NCBI GenBank assembly: GCA_945861305.1
Contig: CAMATW010000010.1
Coordinates: 1-64,000 of the forward strand
Direction: 5' to 3'
Length of the DNA: 64,000 nucleotides
Source: Bordetella parapertussis
Lineage (GTDB): Bacteria > Pseudomonadota > Gammaproteobacteria > Burkholderiales > Burkholderiaceae_C
The position numbers and the translations under genes are program-made. This document shows, in pieces, positions 1 to 8,554 of the stretch (its first letter is position 1; every line of letters begins with the position of its first letter). The notes below the pieces were generated by a model. That model was not told the DNA's origin. It ran no database searches and worked only from the letters and a program-made list of their open reading frames with translations.

Positions 1-85
1 TTTGATCGCGTGCTTCCAAGAGGTAGGCCGGTCTTAAGAAGCTGCCAACGTGGTCGTAGCGGGCGGGGATGTGGGGGACAGTCAT
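1..85 (-). CDS. Partial cobalamin-independent methionine synthase family protein (N-terminus only)
   Basis: Reading the minus strand from an ATG at 85 gives an open frame to the window edge, with about 28 codons visible. The peptide contains RYDHVGSFLRP followed by AYLLEAR. The HVGSFLRP motif is typical of the N-terminus of the MetE-like / 5-methyltetrahydropteroyltriglutamate-homocysteine methyltransferase family. A GGAG lies upstream of the ATG. The gene is divergent from the GntR regulator at 195, with about 110 bp between them, so the regulator may act on it as well. The family call rests on a short stretch only, and the specific substrate cannot be told. Confidence 0.6.
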   Translation of the reverse strand, partial: MTVPHIPARYDHVGSFLRPAYLLEARDQ

Positions 86-111
86 AGGAGGCTCCATGGT
101 GAAGGCTGGTT

Positions 112-186
112 TTGGTATACAAAAAATGCAATTTAGTCTATTTTCAACGCTATTTTAGGCCTTTTTTGAGCTGTTTTGCATACAAT
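112..186. promoter_or_regulatory. Two similar GntR-type operator half-repeats in the divergent promoter region
   Basis: TTGGTATACAAA at 112-123 and TTTGCATACAAT at 175-186 share the core TTkGyATACAA, with centres about 63 bp apart. GTATAC is palindromic, and sites of the form TnGTATACnA are known for FCD-type GntR proteins. The pair lies between the divergent methionine-synthase-like gene and the GntR gene, so autoregulation is likely. This is an inference from pattern only. Confidence 0.45.
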
Positions 187-194
187 TAAGCCTC

Positions 195-950
195 ATGAGC
201 CCAAACCCAGACACTGACGAACTCCCCACCCATTCGCAATCAGTCAAAGCGCAACTGCGTTTGCGCGAGATGATTTTGGCGGGCGAATTAGCTTCAGGGT
301 CACGCATTGCAGAACTCACCTTGGTAGACAAATTGGGCGTGTCACGCACCCCCATTCGCACCGCCTTGATGAAGCTCGAGCAAGAGGGTTTATTGGAGTC
401 GCTGACCAACGGCGGCTACGCGGTGCGCACCTTCACCGAGCGCGACGTGTCTGACGCCATCGAATTGCGCGGCACCTTAGAGGGCTTGGCGGCACGTTTT
501 GCGGCCGAGCGCGGATGTGCGCCTGTGGTGTTGGCAGAGGCCAAAGCTTGCTTGGACCTGATCGACCAGTTGTTGGCCAGTGACAGCTTGAACGACGAAG
601 CTTTCAGCGCCTATGTGGCGCACAACCAGCGCTTTCACGCTTTGTTGTCAGAGATGACCGGCAGCCCTGTTTTGCAAAGAGAGTTGGAGCGGGTGATTGG
701 TTTGCCTTTTGCCTCGCCTTCGAGCTTCGTTATCAGCCAAGCCAACAGCGCCAAGTCCAGAGACATGCTCATCATTGCCCAAGACCAGCACCGTCAAGTT
801 TTGGCGGCGATAGAACAACGCGAAGGCGCAAGGGCTGAGTCCATCATGCGTGAGCATTCGCGCATGGCCCAGCGGAATTTGAACGAAGCCATGCGCAGCC
901 CTGATTTGCAGCATATGCCCAGCGTGCGCCTGATTCGCCGCAAAACCTGA
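195..950 (+). CDS. GntR family transcriptional regulator, FCD (FadR-like) type
   Basis: 251 residues. The N-terminal winged helix (about 17-75) contains GSRIAELTLVDKLGVSRTPIR, read as the recognition helix region with the family's VSRTPIR signature. The C-terminal all-helical FCD ligand domain (about 85-235) has the usual His ligands in RFHALLSEM, DQHRQVLAAI and REHSRMAQ, which bind a metal and a carboxylate effector in this family. It sits just upstream of and co-oriented with the transporter/lig gene run, so it is the best candidate regulator of that run, with an organic acid intermediate as effector (inference). The start ATG has only a weak ribosome binding site. Confidence 0.9.
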   Translation: MSPNPDTDELPTHSQSVKAQLRLREMILAGELASGSRIAELTLVDKLGVSRTPIRTALMKLEQEGLLESLTNGGYAVRTFTERDVSDAIELRGTLEGLAARFAAERGCAPVVLAEAKACLDLIDQLLASDSLNDEAFSAYVAHNQRFHALLSEMTGSPVLQRELERVIGLPFASPSSFVISQANSAKSRDMLIIAQDQHRQVLAAIEQREGARAESIMREHSRMAQRNLNEAMRSPDLQHMPSVRLIRRKT

Positions 951-1019
951 CATGCCCAGTCACGTGAGCCCTAGAATCACTTGCAGTCTAAAGCCCCAGT
1001 CATCCCTCGGAGTTTCTTT

Positions 1020-2189
1020 ATGAAAACACGTTTTTTATTTCCCTTGATGGCTTTGACTCTCTTGTTCAGTGTTAGTGCTGGATGGGCACAAGAAGCTTTT
1101 AAAATTGGGCTCATCCTGCCCATGACAGGTCAATCAGCCTCCACCGGTAAACAAATCGAAGCGGCAGCGCTTTTGTACATGGCGCAAAACGGTAACACGG
1201 TGGCCGGTCGCAAAATTGAGCTCATCATCAAAGACGACGGCGGCGTCCCTGACGCCACCAAACGCATGGCGCAAGAGCTGGTGGTGAACGATAAAGTAGG
1301 CGTACTCAGTGGCTTTGGCCTCACGCCTTTGGCTTTGGCCACAGCGCCTATCGCCACCCAATCCAAAACTCCCATGGTGGTCATGTCGGCCGCCACCTCC
1401 AGCATCACCGAGGCATCGCCTTTCATTGTGCGAACCAGCTTTACCTTGCCTCAATGCGCCGTGGCCATGGGCGACTGGGCACCCAAGAACGGCTTGAAGC
1501 GGGTGGTGACCTTGGTCAGCGATTACGGCCCTGGCATCGATGCCGAGCGCTATTTCAAAGAGCGTATGCAACTCAACAGCGCTCAAGTGATTGAGAGTCT
1601 GCGCGTGCCTTTGCGTAACCCCGACTTCGCCCCTTTTTTGCAAAAAGTGCGTGACTTGAAACCCGATGCGCTTTTCGTCTTCGTGCCATCAGGCGCGGGT
1701 GCGGCGGTGATGAAGCAGTTCTTGGAACGCGGCATGGACAAGGCTGGCATTAAGCTGATTGGCACAGGTGACCTGACGGACGACGACCAGCTGAATGACA
1801 TGGGGGAGGGTACTTTAGGTGTGGTCACTGCTCACCATTACTCTGCGGCACACCCTTCTGCTTTGAACAAAAAATTTGTTGAAGCCTTCAAGAAAGCCAA
1901 CAATGGCTTGCGTCCCAATTTCATGGCGGTCGGTGGCTATGACGGCATGCGGGTCATTTATGAAGCATTGAAAAACACCAAGGGTGGCCAAGGTGGAGGC
2001 GAGGCCATGCTGGCGGCCATGAAGGGTCAAATTTTCGAGAGTCCACGTGGTCCGATTTATATCGATGCGCAAACCAGGGATGTGGTGCACAACATCTACC
2101 TGCGCAAAGTGGAAAAAAGGGATGGCCAACTCTACAACGTGGAGTTTGACGTCATCAAAGACATGAAAGACCCTGGCAAAACCAAATAA
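1020..2189 (+). CDS. Branched-chain-amino-acid-type ABC transporter substrate-binding protein
   Basis: 389 residues from the ATG at 1020, chosen because CGGAG precedes it by about 8 bp and because it begins a clean signal peptide (MKTRFLF...VSAGWAQ, cleavage near residue 24). An upstream TTG at 981 would only add 13 residues before the signal. The mature part starts FKIGLILPMTGQSASTGKQI, typical of the Peripla_BP_6 / LivK-like fold. These proteins bind amino acids, but in catabolic clusters they often bind aromatic or dicarboxylic acids. It is the first gene of the importer and is followed 8 bp later by the permease. The ligand is inferred to be an aromatic or related acid from the lig genes downstream. 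Confidence 0.9.
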   Translation: MKTRFLFPLMALTLLFSVSAGWAQEAFKIGLILPMTGQSASTGKQIEAAALLYMAQNGNTVAGRKIELIIKDDGGVPDATKRMAQELVVNDKVGVLSGFGLTPLALATAPIATQSKTPMVVMSAATSSITEASPFIVRTSFTLPQCAVAMGDWAPKNGLKRVVTLVSDYGPGIDAERYFKERMQLNSAQVIESLRVPLRNPDFAPFLQKVRDLKPDALFVFVPSGAGAAVMKQFLERGMDKAGIKLIGTGDLTDDDQLNDMGEGTLGVVTAHHYSAAHPSALNKKFVEAFKKANNGLRPNFMAVGGYDGMRVIYEALKNTKGGQGGGEAMLAAMKGQIFESPRGPIYIDAQTRDVVHNIYLRKVEKRDGQLYNVEFDVIKDMKDPGKTK

Positions 2190-2197
2190 GCACAGTC

Positions 2198-3061
2198 ATG
2201 CTGACATTGCTGTTCGATGGTGTGGCCTACGGGATGTTGCTTTTTATCCTGTCGATTGGCTTGGCAGTCACACTGGGTTTGATGAACTTCATCAACTTGG
2301 CGCATGGCGCATTTGCCATGGCAGGGGGCTACACCACGGTGCTGCTGATGCAGCATGCAGGTCTACCGTTTTTGCTGTGTGTGCCGCTGGCGTTCGTGGT
2401 CACCGCCTTGCTGGGGGCGGTCATGGAAGCCACGCTTTACAGACGGATGTACAACAAACCGCACTTAGACCAAGTGCTGTTCTCTATTGGCCTGACTTTC
2501 ATGGCGGTGGCTGGCGTGGACTACTTTGTGGGCTCCACCCAGCAACTGGTGCAACTGCCTGAATTTTTAAAAGGTCGTACCGAGCTTTGGGACGGCGCTT
2601 TGGGCATGGGCCACTACCGCTTGGCCATCATCGCGGTGTGTGCAGTATTGACACTGGTGCTTCAACTTCTGCTGGTTCGCACCCGCTTTGGCTCTCAGCT
2701 AAGAGCGGCAGTGGATAACCAACGCGTAGCCGCAGGTTTGGGCATTGATGTGAACAAGGTATTTTTTCTCACCTTCGCGGTGGGTTCCGGTTTAGCTGGT
2801 TTGGGCGGTGCATTAGGCGCAGAAGTGTTGGGCTTGGACCCCATCTTTCCACTCAAGTTCATGATTTACTTTTTGATTGTGGTGGCGGTGGGTGGCACCT
2901 CAGGCTTGACGGGCCCCTTGTTAGCGGCCTTGCTTTTGGGCATCGCGGACGTAGCCGGTAAATACTACATACCGAAGTTGGGTGCATTCATTGTGTACAG
3001 CTTGATGATCCTGATCCTTTTATGGCGACCCCAAGGCTTGTTTTCAAGGGGTGGCAAATGA
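2198..3061 (+). CDS. livH: LivH-type ABC transporter permease
   Basis: 287 residues, strongly hydrophobic, with about eight membrane segments and the family stretch GLMNFINLAHGAFAMAGGY near residues 26-44. The C-terminal region VGGTSGLTGPLLAALLLGIADV carries the coupling loop used to contact the ATPase. It forms the membrane channel with the LivM-type partner, whose start codon overlaps this stop (ATGA at 3058-3061). The length is normal for LivH. Confidence 0.9.
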   Translation: MLTLLFDGVAYGMLLFILSIGLAVTLGLMNFINLAHGAFAMAGGYTTVLLMQHAGLPFLLCVPLAFVVTALLGAVMEATLYRRMYNKPHLDQVLFSIGLTFMAVAGVDYFVGSTQQLVQLPEFLKGRTELWDGALGMGHYRLAIIAVCAVLTLVLQLLLVRTRFGSQLRAAVDNQRVAAGLGIDVNKVFFLTFAVGSGLAGLGGALGAEVLGLDPIFPLKFMIYFLIVVAVGGTSGLTGPLLAALLLGIADVAGKYYIPKLGAFIVYSLMILILLWRPQGLFSRGGK

Positions 3062-4017
3062 ACCGTGTTGCGCTGAGTTTGTCGCTTGCTGCCAAGCCGC
3101 GTTGGTGGGAGTTTGCGTTGTGGGCTTTCTTGCTGAGCCTGCCCCTGTTGCTGCCGACACATGCTTTGTTGATCAGTGAAATCACCATCATTGCCCTGTT
3201 TGCCATGTCTTTGGATTTGATTTTGGGCTACAGCGGCATCGTGTCCTTGGGGCATGCAGCGTTTTTTGGTATGGGTGCTTACAGCGCCGCTTTGTTTGCG
3301 AAGTACATCAACCCTGACCCCTTGCTGGGTTTGGCAGTTGCAACAGCGGTCACAGCCTTGTTGGGCGCGTTCTGCAGTTTGGGTGTTCTGCGCGGCTCGG
3401 ATTTGACCCGCTTGATGGTGACGCTGGGCGTGGCTTTGATTCTGCAAGAGTTGGCCAATAAGCTGGACTTCATCACTGGAGGCGCCGACGGTTTACAAGG
3501 CGTTGTCATGGGGCCCGTGTTGGGTCAGTTTGAGTTTGACTTGATGGGTCAAACCGCAGTTTGGTACACCCTGAGTATCACTTTGGCAGTCTTTTTATTG
3601 TTGCGTCAAGTGGTGGTTTCTCCTTTTGGCTTTAGTTTGCAAGCCATACGTGACAACGCACTTCGCGCACAAGCCATTGGCATACCTGTTCATGCCCGTT
3701 TGATAGCGGCGTACACATTGGCTGCAGCATTGGCTGGCATGGCGGGCGGTTTGCAAGCGCAAACCACGGGCTTTGCCTCTTTGGATGTATTCGGTTTTGA
3801 TCGCTCAGCAGATGTGTTGCTGATGTTGGTCATTGGTGGCACGGGATGGCTTTGGGGCGGCATCGTGGGGGCTGTGGTTTTCAAGAGTTTGCACAGCATC
3901 ATCTCGGCTTGGACGCCACAGTACTGGACGTTTTGGTTGGGGCTCTTCTTGGTGCTGCTGATGTTGCTGGGCCGTGCCCGCTTGCTTCGCCCTTGGACCT
4001 GGGGGCGTCGCGCATGA
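3058..4017 (+). CDS. livM: LivM-type ABC transporter permease
   Basis: 319 residues from the ATG that overlaps the livH stop (ATGA). An in-frame ATG at 3022 lies inside livH and is less likely. Hydrophobic with multiple membrane segments. It shows the family features DLILGYSGIVSLGHAAFFGMGAY and VIGGTGWLWGGIVGAVVF. It is the second permease of the importer and overlaps the ATPase gene by ATGA at its own end, indicating translational coupling. Confidence 0.9.
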   Translation: MNRVALSLSLAAKPRWWEFALWAFLLSLPLLLPTHALLISEITIIALFAMSLDLILGYSGIVSLGHAAFFGMGAYSAALFAKYINPDPLLGLAVATAVTALLGAFCSLGVLRGSDLTRLMVTLGVALILQELANKLDFITGGADGLQGVVMGPVLGQFEFDLMGQTAVWYTLSITLAVFLLLRQVVVSPFGFSLQAIRDNALRAQAIGIPVHARLIAAYTLAAALAGMAGGLQAQTTGFASLDVFGFDRSADVLLMLVIGGTGWLWGGIVGAVVFKSLHSIISAWTPQYWTFWLGLFLVLLMLLGRARLLRPWTWGRRA

Positions 4018-4775
4018 GTGCAGACATCGTGTTGTCCTGCAAGGGGTTGGTCAAACGTTTTGGTGGCATCACCGCCACAGACAACGTCAGTTTGCAGTTG
4101 CTGCGTGGCGCTCGTCATGCCCTGATTGGCCCCAATGGTGCAGGCAAAACCACGCTCATCAATTTGTTCACCGGCGTGTTGCCACCCACCTCAGGCAGCA
4201 TTCGTTTTCTGGGTGAAGACATCAGCCATTTAGCACCGCATCAGCGTGTTCAACGAGGGTTGGTACGTACCTTTCAAATCAACCAATTGTTTGACGGACT
4301 CACACCTTTGCAAACCTTGGCCATGACAGTCTCGCAACACCTAGGTATGGGCGCCACTGCGCTGCGACCGCTGGGGCATGACCCGCGGGTTGCTAAGCGA
4401 TGTGAAAACTTGTTAAGCCAGTTCCATTTGCTTGAGGTCATGGACCAACCCACGCAGCAACTCGCCTATGGCAAACGACGTTTGCTGGAAATGGCGATTG
4501 CCATGGCTTGTGAGCCCAGTGTGTTGTTACTGGACGAACCGGTGGCGGGTGTGCCTGCGGGTGAACGTGAAGAACTTTTACGCACCGTGGCGTCGTTGCC
4601 AGCGGATGTGAGCGTCTTGCTGATCGAACACGATATGGACTTGGTGTTTAGCTTTGCCAAAAGTATGACGGTCATGGTCAATGGTGCGGTACTGACAGAA
4701 GGCACACCTGCAGAAATGGCGGCGGACGCTCGTGTGCGCGAGGTTTACTTGGGTCATGGGGGCGGCCATGGCTGA
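4014..4775 (+). CDS. livG: LivG-type ABC transporter ATP-binding protein
   Basis: 253 residues from the ATG at 4014 overlapping the livM stop. Walker A GPNGAGKTT is near residue 38 and Walker B is VLLLDEPVAGV. The signature region is degenerate: QQLAYGKRRLLEMAIAM stands where LSGGQ-like motifs usually occur, which is common in LivG (LAYGQQR-type). The C-terminal BCA_ABC_TP extension GAVLTEGTPAEMAADARVREVYLG is typical of LivG. It energises the importer together with LivF. Confidence 0.92.
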   Translation: MSADIVLSCKGLVKRFGGITATDNVSLQLLRGARHALIGPNGAGKTTLINLFTGVLPPTSGSIRFLGEDISHLAPHQRVQRGLVRTFQINQLFDGLTPLQTLAMTVSQHLGMGATALRPLGHDPRVAKRCENLLSQFHLLEVMDQPTQQLAYGKRRLLEMAIAMACEPSVLLLDEPVAGVPAGEREELLRTVASLPADVSVLLIEHDMDLVFSFAKSMTVMVNGAVLTEGTPAEMAADARVREVYLGHGGGHG

Positions 4776-5481
4776 GTTGCTAAGCATTGACAACCTGAGC
4801 GCAGGTTATGGCGAAGCGGTCATCTTGCATGACATCTGCTTGTCGTTGGCGCAAGGCGAAACCTTGGCTTTGATGGGTCGCAATGGCACGGGAAAAACCA
4901 CGCTGATCAACACCATTGCGGGTGCTGCTCGCCAGCATGGTGGCCGCATTCTTTTAGGCGGAGTTACGTTTCACACATTGGTTGCGCATCAAAGGGCTGC
5001 AGCAGGCATAGGTTGGGTACCCCAAGAACGCGATATTTTCAAATCGCTCACGGTGCTGGAAAACCTGACAGCCGTTGCCAGACCAGGTGCTTGGACGCCT
5101 TCGCGTGTCTTTGAGATGTTTCCGCGCTTGGCCGAGCGCAAAAGCAATATGGGCAATCAACTCTCTGGCGGAGAGCAGCAAATGTTGGCATTAGGTCGCG
5201 CCTTGGTACTCAACCCCAAATTGCTTTTGTTAGATGAACCTTTGGAGGGTTTGGCCCCCATCATCGTGGAGGAGTTGCTACGAGCCATTGCAGCTATCAC
5301 CCGTGATGAAGGTATGTCAGCCATCATCGTTGAACAACACCCTCAAGCGATTTTGGCCATCAGCCACCAAGCCGTGGTGTTGGACCAAGGGCGTGTCATT
5401 CACTTTGGTTCGGCCTCAGATTTACAAGCACAGCCTGAGTTGCTTGACAGCTTGTTGGGCATTGCCACCCCTAAGGATTGA
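4768..5481 (+). CDS. livF: LivF-type ABC transporter ATP-binding protein
   Basis: 237 residues from ATG 4768 (MAELLSIDN), which overlaps livG by 8 bp. An ATG at 4756 would add four residues and is an alternative. Walker A GRNGTGKTT, signature LSGGEQQ and Walker B LLLLDEPLEGLAP are all present. It is the second ATPase of the Liv-type importer. Only 4 bp separate its stop from the next gene, a prepilin peptidase, so they are probably co-transcribed. Confidence 0.92.
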   Translation: MAELLSIDNLSAGYGEAVILHDICLSLAQGETLALMGRNGTGKTTLINTIAGAARQHGGRILLGGVTFHTLVAHQRAAAGIGWVPQERDIFKSLTVLENLTAVARPGAWTPSRVFEMFPRLAERKSNMGNQLSGGEQQMLALGRALVLNPKLLLLDEPLEGLAPIIVEELLRAIAAITRDEGMSAIIVEQHPQAILAISHQAVVLDQGRVIHFGSASDLQAQPELLDSLLGIATPKD

Positions 5482-5485
5482 CTGC

Positions 5486-6331
5486 ATGGATATATTGTTT
5501 TCTTACTCTAATCTGGTCTGCATTTTGGCGGCGCTCATTGGTTTGCAATTGGGCAGCTTTCTCAATGTGGTGGTGTGGCGCTTACCCTTAATGATGCAGC
5601 GTCAATGGGAGGCTGAATGCGCTCAACTGCAAGGAACCAACAGCGAGCCAGCAGAGCCTTTTAATTTATCCACGCCTGGCTCGCATTGCCCTGCTTGCAA
5701 AACAGCTTTGCGTGCCGCGGACCTGATACCGGTGTTGAGTTACCTCTGGCTCAAAGGCAAGTGTGGTCATTGTGGTGTGGCGGTGTCTGTGCGTTACCCC
5801 TTGGTGGAGTTGGCTGTGGCCTTGCTCTGGGGCTTTTGTGCATGGCGTTGGGGGTTTTCTGTCGAGGCATTGGCGTGGGCTGGTTTTGGCAGTGTGCTGG
5901 TGACGCTGGCCTTGATTGACTTGGACACTATGTTGCTGCCCGACAGTTTGACCTTGCCCTTGTTGTGGGCAGGTATCCTGTGTGCTTCTTTTGGCGTGAT
6001 TCAAATCCCTGTTTTGCAAAGCGTGTGGGGTGCTGCAGCGGGGTATGGCGTTTTATGGGTAGTGCAAACCGTCTTCAAACTCATCACAGGTAAGCAAGGC
6101 ATGGGCGAGGGGGACTACAAATTGTTGGCGGCCTTGGGTGCTTGGCTGGGCTGGCTGACCTTGCCCATGGTGTTGTTGATCGCCTCATTGCTTGGCGTGG
6201 TCGTGGCTTTGGCAATGCGATGGCGGGGAAGTTTGAAAGCCGGCGAGCCTTTGCCGTTTGGCCCTTATTTGGTTTTGGCGGGTCTTGTGTGTGCTGCGGT
6301 GGATTTGCACAACGGTTTGTATTCTTTTTAA
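5486..6331 (+). CDS. pilD: Type IV prepilin peptidase / N-methyltransferase
   Basis: 281 residues from ATG 5486. The N-terminal domain holds the zinc-type Cys pairs C68-x2-C71 and C93-x2-C96 with the family sequence YLWLKGKCGHC, and the catalytic aspartates are LIDLD (145/147) and GEGD (210). Several membrane helices are present and the length is normal. It cleaves and N-methylates type IV pilin and type II secretion pseudopilin precursors at the inner membrane. It would be expected beside pilB/pilC, but here lies 4 bp after livF and 13 bp before ligU, inside a catabolic gene run. No pilin or secretion gene is visible in the window. Confidence 0.93.
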   Translation: MDILFSYSNLVCILAALIGLQLGSFLNVVVWRLPLMMQRQWEAECAQLQGTNSEPAEPFNLSTPGSHCPACKTALRAADLIPVLSYLWLKGKCGHCGVAVSVRYPLVELAVALLWGFCAWRWGFSVEALAWAGFGSVLVTLALIDLDTMLLPDSLTLPLLWAGILCASFGVIQIPVLQSVWGAAAGYGVLWVVQTVFKLITGKQGMGEGDYKLLAALGAWLGWLTLPMVLLIASLLGVVVALAMRWRGSLKAGEPLPFGPYLVLAGLVCAAVDLHNGLYSF

Positions 6332-6344
6332 ACTCTTTGTCGCT

Positions 6345-7523
6345 ATGAACACTTTGCCTCAACCCCCTTTCGCCGTTCCCTGTATGTACATGCGAGGCGG
6401 CACTTCCAAGGGGCCATTTTTCAAAGAAGCGGATTTGCCCAGTGATACCGCCACCCGTGACCGGGTTCTGTTGGCCATCATGGGCTCACCGGATAAGCGA
6501 CAAATTGATGGCCTGGGTGGCGCACACCCGCTCACCAGCAAAGTAGGCATCGTGCGACCCAGCACCACGCAGGGCGTTGACCTTGATTTTTTGTTTGCCC
6601 AATTGCAACCCGATAAAGATACGGTAGACACCACGCCCAACTGCGGCAATATGTTGGCTGCCGTGGTGCCATTTGCAATGGCGTCTGGCATGGTGAAAGC
6701 GCAAGCCGACAGCACCACTTTGCGTGTACTGACCCTCAACACCGATATGCAATGCGACATCACGGTGCAAACGCCCATGGGGTCCGATGGCAAACGTTTT
6801 GTCGCTGATCAAGGTGAGGCTCGTATCGATGGCGCACCAGGTACCTCGGCCCCCATCATCATTGATTTTTTAGACACGGCTGGCTCGGTGTGCAGCGGTT
6901 TGTTACCTACTGGCCAATTGAAGGACCGTGTTCGTGTGGTTCCCACCGACAAGCTGCAAGGCTTTGAGCCATTCGAGATAGACGTCACTTGTATCGACAA
7001 CGGCATGCCTTTGGTATTGTTCAAGGCCAGCGACATGGGGCGCACTGGCTATGAATCCGTAGACGCGCTGAACGCTGACTCAGAACTCATAACCCGTATC
7101 GAAGCACTGCGCTTGCAAGTGTCGTTGTTGATGGGGTTGGGCGACGTCAGCAGCAAAAACTATCCCAAGATGACCTTGATCGCTGCGCCTGTCAACGGCG
7201 GCGCATTGACCACCCGCAGCTTCATTCCCCATGTCTGCCACGACGCCATAGGTGTGCTGGCAGCTGTTACCGTGGGCACGGCCTGTGTATTGCAAGGCTC
7301 GGTGTGCGAAGGCGTGGCGGTGATGCAAGCCGGCGACCATCAGGCTTTGTCGGTCGAGCATCCCACTGGTGAATTCAGTGTGGCGTTGCAAACCCGTACC
7401 GCCCCCCACTTGCCCGGTGGCCATGAGGTGACGCAAGCTGCGTTGTTGCGCACGGCGCGACTCATCATGCGCGGCGAGGCCATGGTGCCTGCCTCAGTTT
7501 GGAATTTTGGAGACAAGACATGA
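6345..7523 (+). CDS. ligU: 4-oxalomesaconate tautomerase (LigU/GalD, PrpF family)
   Basis: 392 residues from ATG 6345. A PrpF/diaminopimelate-epimerase-fold protein that begins PCMYMRGGTSKGPFF. Lys66 (LTSKVGIV) and Cys100 (TPNCGNM) fall at the positions I recall as the catalytic Lys66 and Cys100 of Sphingobium LigU. It isomerises the 4-oxalomesaconate keto/allylic form produced from 2-pyrone-4,6-dicarboxylate before hydration. It overlaps ligJ by ATGA. The lig context makes the tautomerase role much more likely than methylaconitate isomerisation. Confidence 0.9.
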   Translation: MNTLPQPPFAVPCMYMRGGTSKGPFFKEADLPSDTATRDRVLLAIMGSPDKRQIDGLGGAHPLTSKVGIVRPSTTQGVDLDFLFAQLQPDKDTVDTTPNCGNMLAAVVPFAMASGMVKAQADSTTLRVLTLNTDMQCDITVQTPMGSDGKRFVADQGEARIDGAPGTSAPIIIDFLDTAGSVCSGLLPTGQLKDRVRVVPTDKLQGFEPFEIDVTCIDNGMPLVLFKASDMGRTGYESVDALNADSELITRIEALRLQVSLLMGLGDVSSKNYPKMTLIAAPVNGGALTTRSFIPHVCHDAIGVLAAVTVGTACVLQGSVCEGVAVMQAGDHQALSVEHPTGEFSVALQTRTAPHLPGGHEVTQAALLRTARLIMRGEAMVPASVWNFGDKT

Positions 7524-8554
7524 GTTTGATCATTGACTGCCACGGCCACTACACCACAGCCCCTAAAGCTTTGGAAGATTGGCGCAACCAACAAATCGCT
7601 GGCATCAAAGACCCCGCGCTGATGCCAAAGGCGTCGGACTTGAAGATCAGTGATGACGACTTGCGCCACAGCATTGAATCAAATCAGTTGAAGCTGATGA
7701 AAGAGCGGGGCAGTGACATCACTTTGTTTTCTCCCCGCGCTTCGTTCATGGCGCACCATATTGGCGACTTTGCGGTTTCCAGTATGTGGGCTGCAATTTG
7801 CAACGAACTCTGCTTCAGGGTGTCCACCTTGTTTCCAGACCACTTTGTGCCGGTGGCCATGCTGCCCCAATCGCCTGGGGTGGACCCCGCCACTTGCATT
7901 CCAGAGTTGGAGCGCTGCGTCAAAGACTTTGGCGCGGTAGGTATCAACCTGAATCCTGATCCATCAGGCGGTCATTGGACCAGTCCACCACTGAGTGACA
8001 AACACTGGTACCCGATTTACGAAAAGATGGTGGAGCACGACTTGCCCGCCATGATCCATGTGTCCACCAGTTGCAATGCTTGCTTTCACACCACGGGTGC
8101 GCACTATTTGAACGCTGACACCACGGCCTTTATGCAGTGTCTCACCAGCGATTTGTTCAAAGATTTTCCCACTTTGAAGTTCCTTATTCCCCATGGTGGT
8201 GGTGCGGTTCCTTACCACTGGGGGCGCTTCAGGGGCTTGGCCCAAGAGCTGAAAAAACCTTTGCTCGAAGACCATTTGCTCAACAACATCTTCTTTGATA
8301 CCTGTGTGTACCACCAGCCGGGTATCGATTTGCTCAACACGGTCATTCCCGTGAAAAACGTCTTGTTTGCTTCCGAGATGATTGGTGCTGTACGCAGCAT
8401 CGATCCGCAAACAGGCCACTATTACGATGACACCAAACGCTATATCCAAGCCAGTACTTTGCTGAGCGACGCAGACCGTCACCAGATTTACGAAGCCAAT
8501 GTGCGCCGCGTATTCCCACGCTTGGACACACGCTTGAAACAGAAGGGACTTTAA
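7520..8554 (+). CDS. ligJ: 4-oxalomesaconate hydratase (LigJ/PmdE, amidohydrolase superfamily)
   Basis: 344 residues from the ATG overlapping the ligU stop. It starts MSLIIDCHGHYTTAP, the metal-binding HxH motif of LigJ, and has further metal and catalytic His in IHVST, LIPHGGGAVPYHWGR and a FASEMIGAV segment. It hydrates oxalomesaconate to 4-carboxy-4-hydroxy-2-oxoadipate in the cytoplasm. The stop codon abuts the ligK start with no gap. Length matches LigJ (about 340). Confidence 0.93.
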   Translation: MSLIIDCHGHYTTAPKALEDWRNQQIAGIKDPALMPKASDLKISDDDLRHSIESNQLKLMKERGSDITLFSPRASFMAHHIGDFAVSSMWAAICNELCFRVSTLFPDHFVPVAMLPQSPGVDPATCIPELERCVKDFGAVGINLNPDPSGGHWTSPPLSDKHWYPIYEKMVEHDLPAMIHVSTSCNACFHTTGAHYLNADTTAFMQCLTSDLFKDFPTLKFLIPHGGGAVPYHWGRFRGLAQELKKPLLEDHLLNNIFFDTCVYHQPGIDLLNTVIPVKNVLFASEMIGAVRSIDPQTGHYYDDTKRYIQASTLLSDADRHQIYEANVRRVFPRLDTRLKQKGL

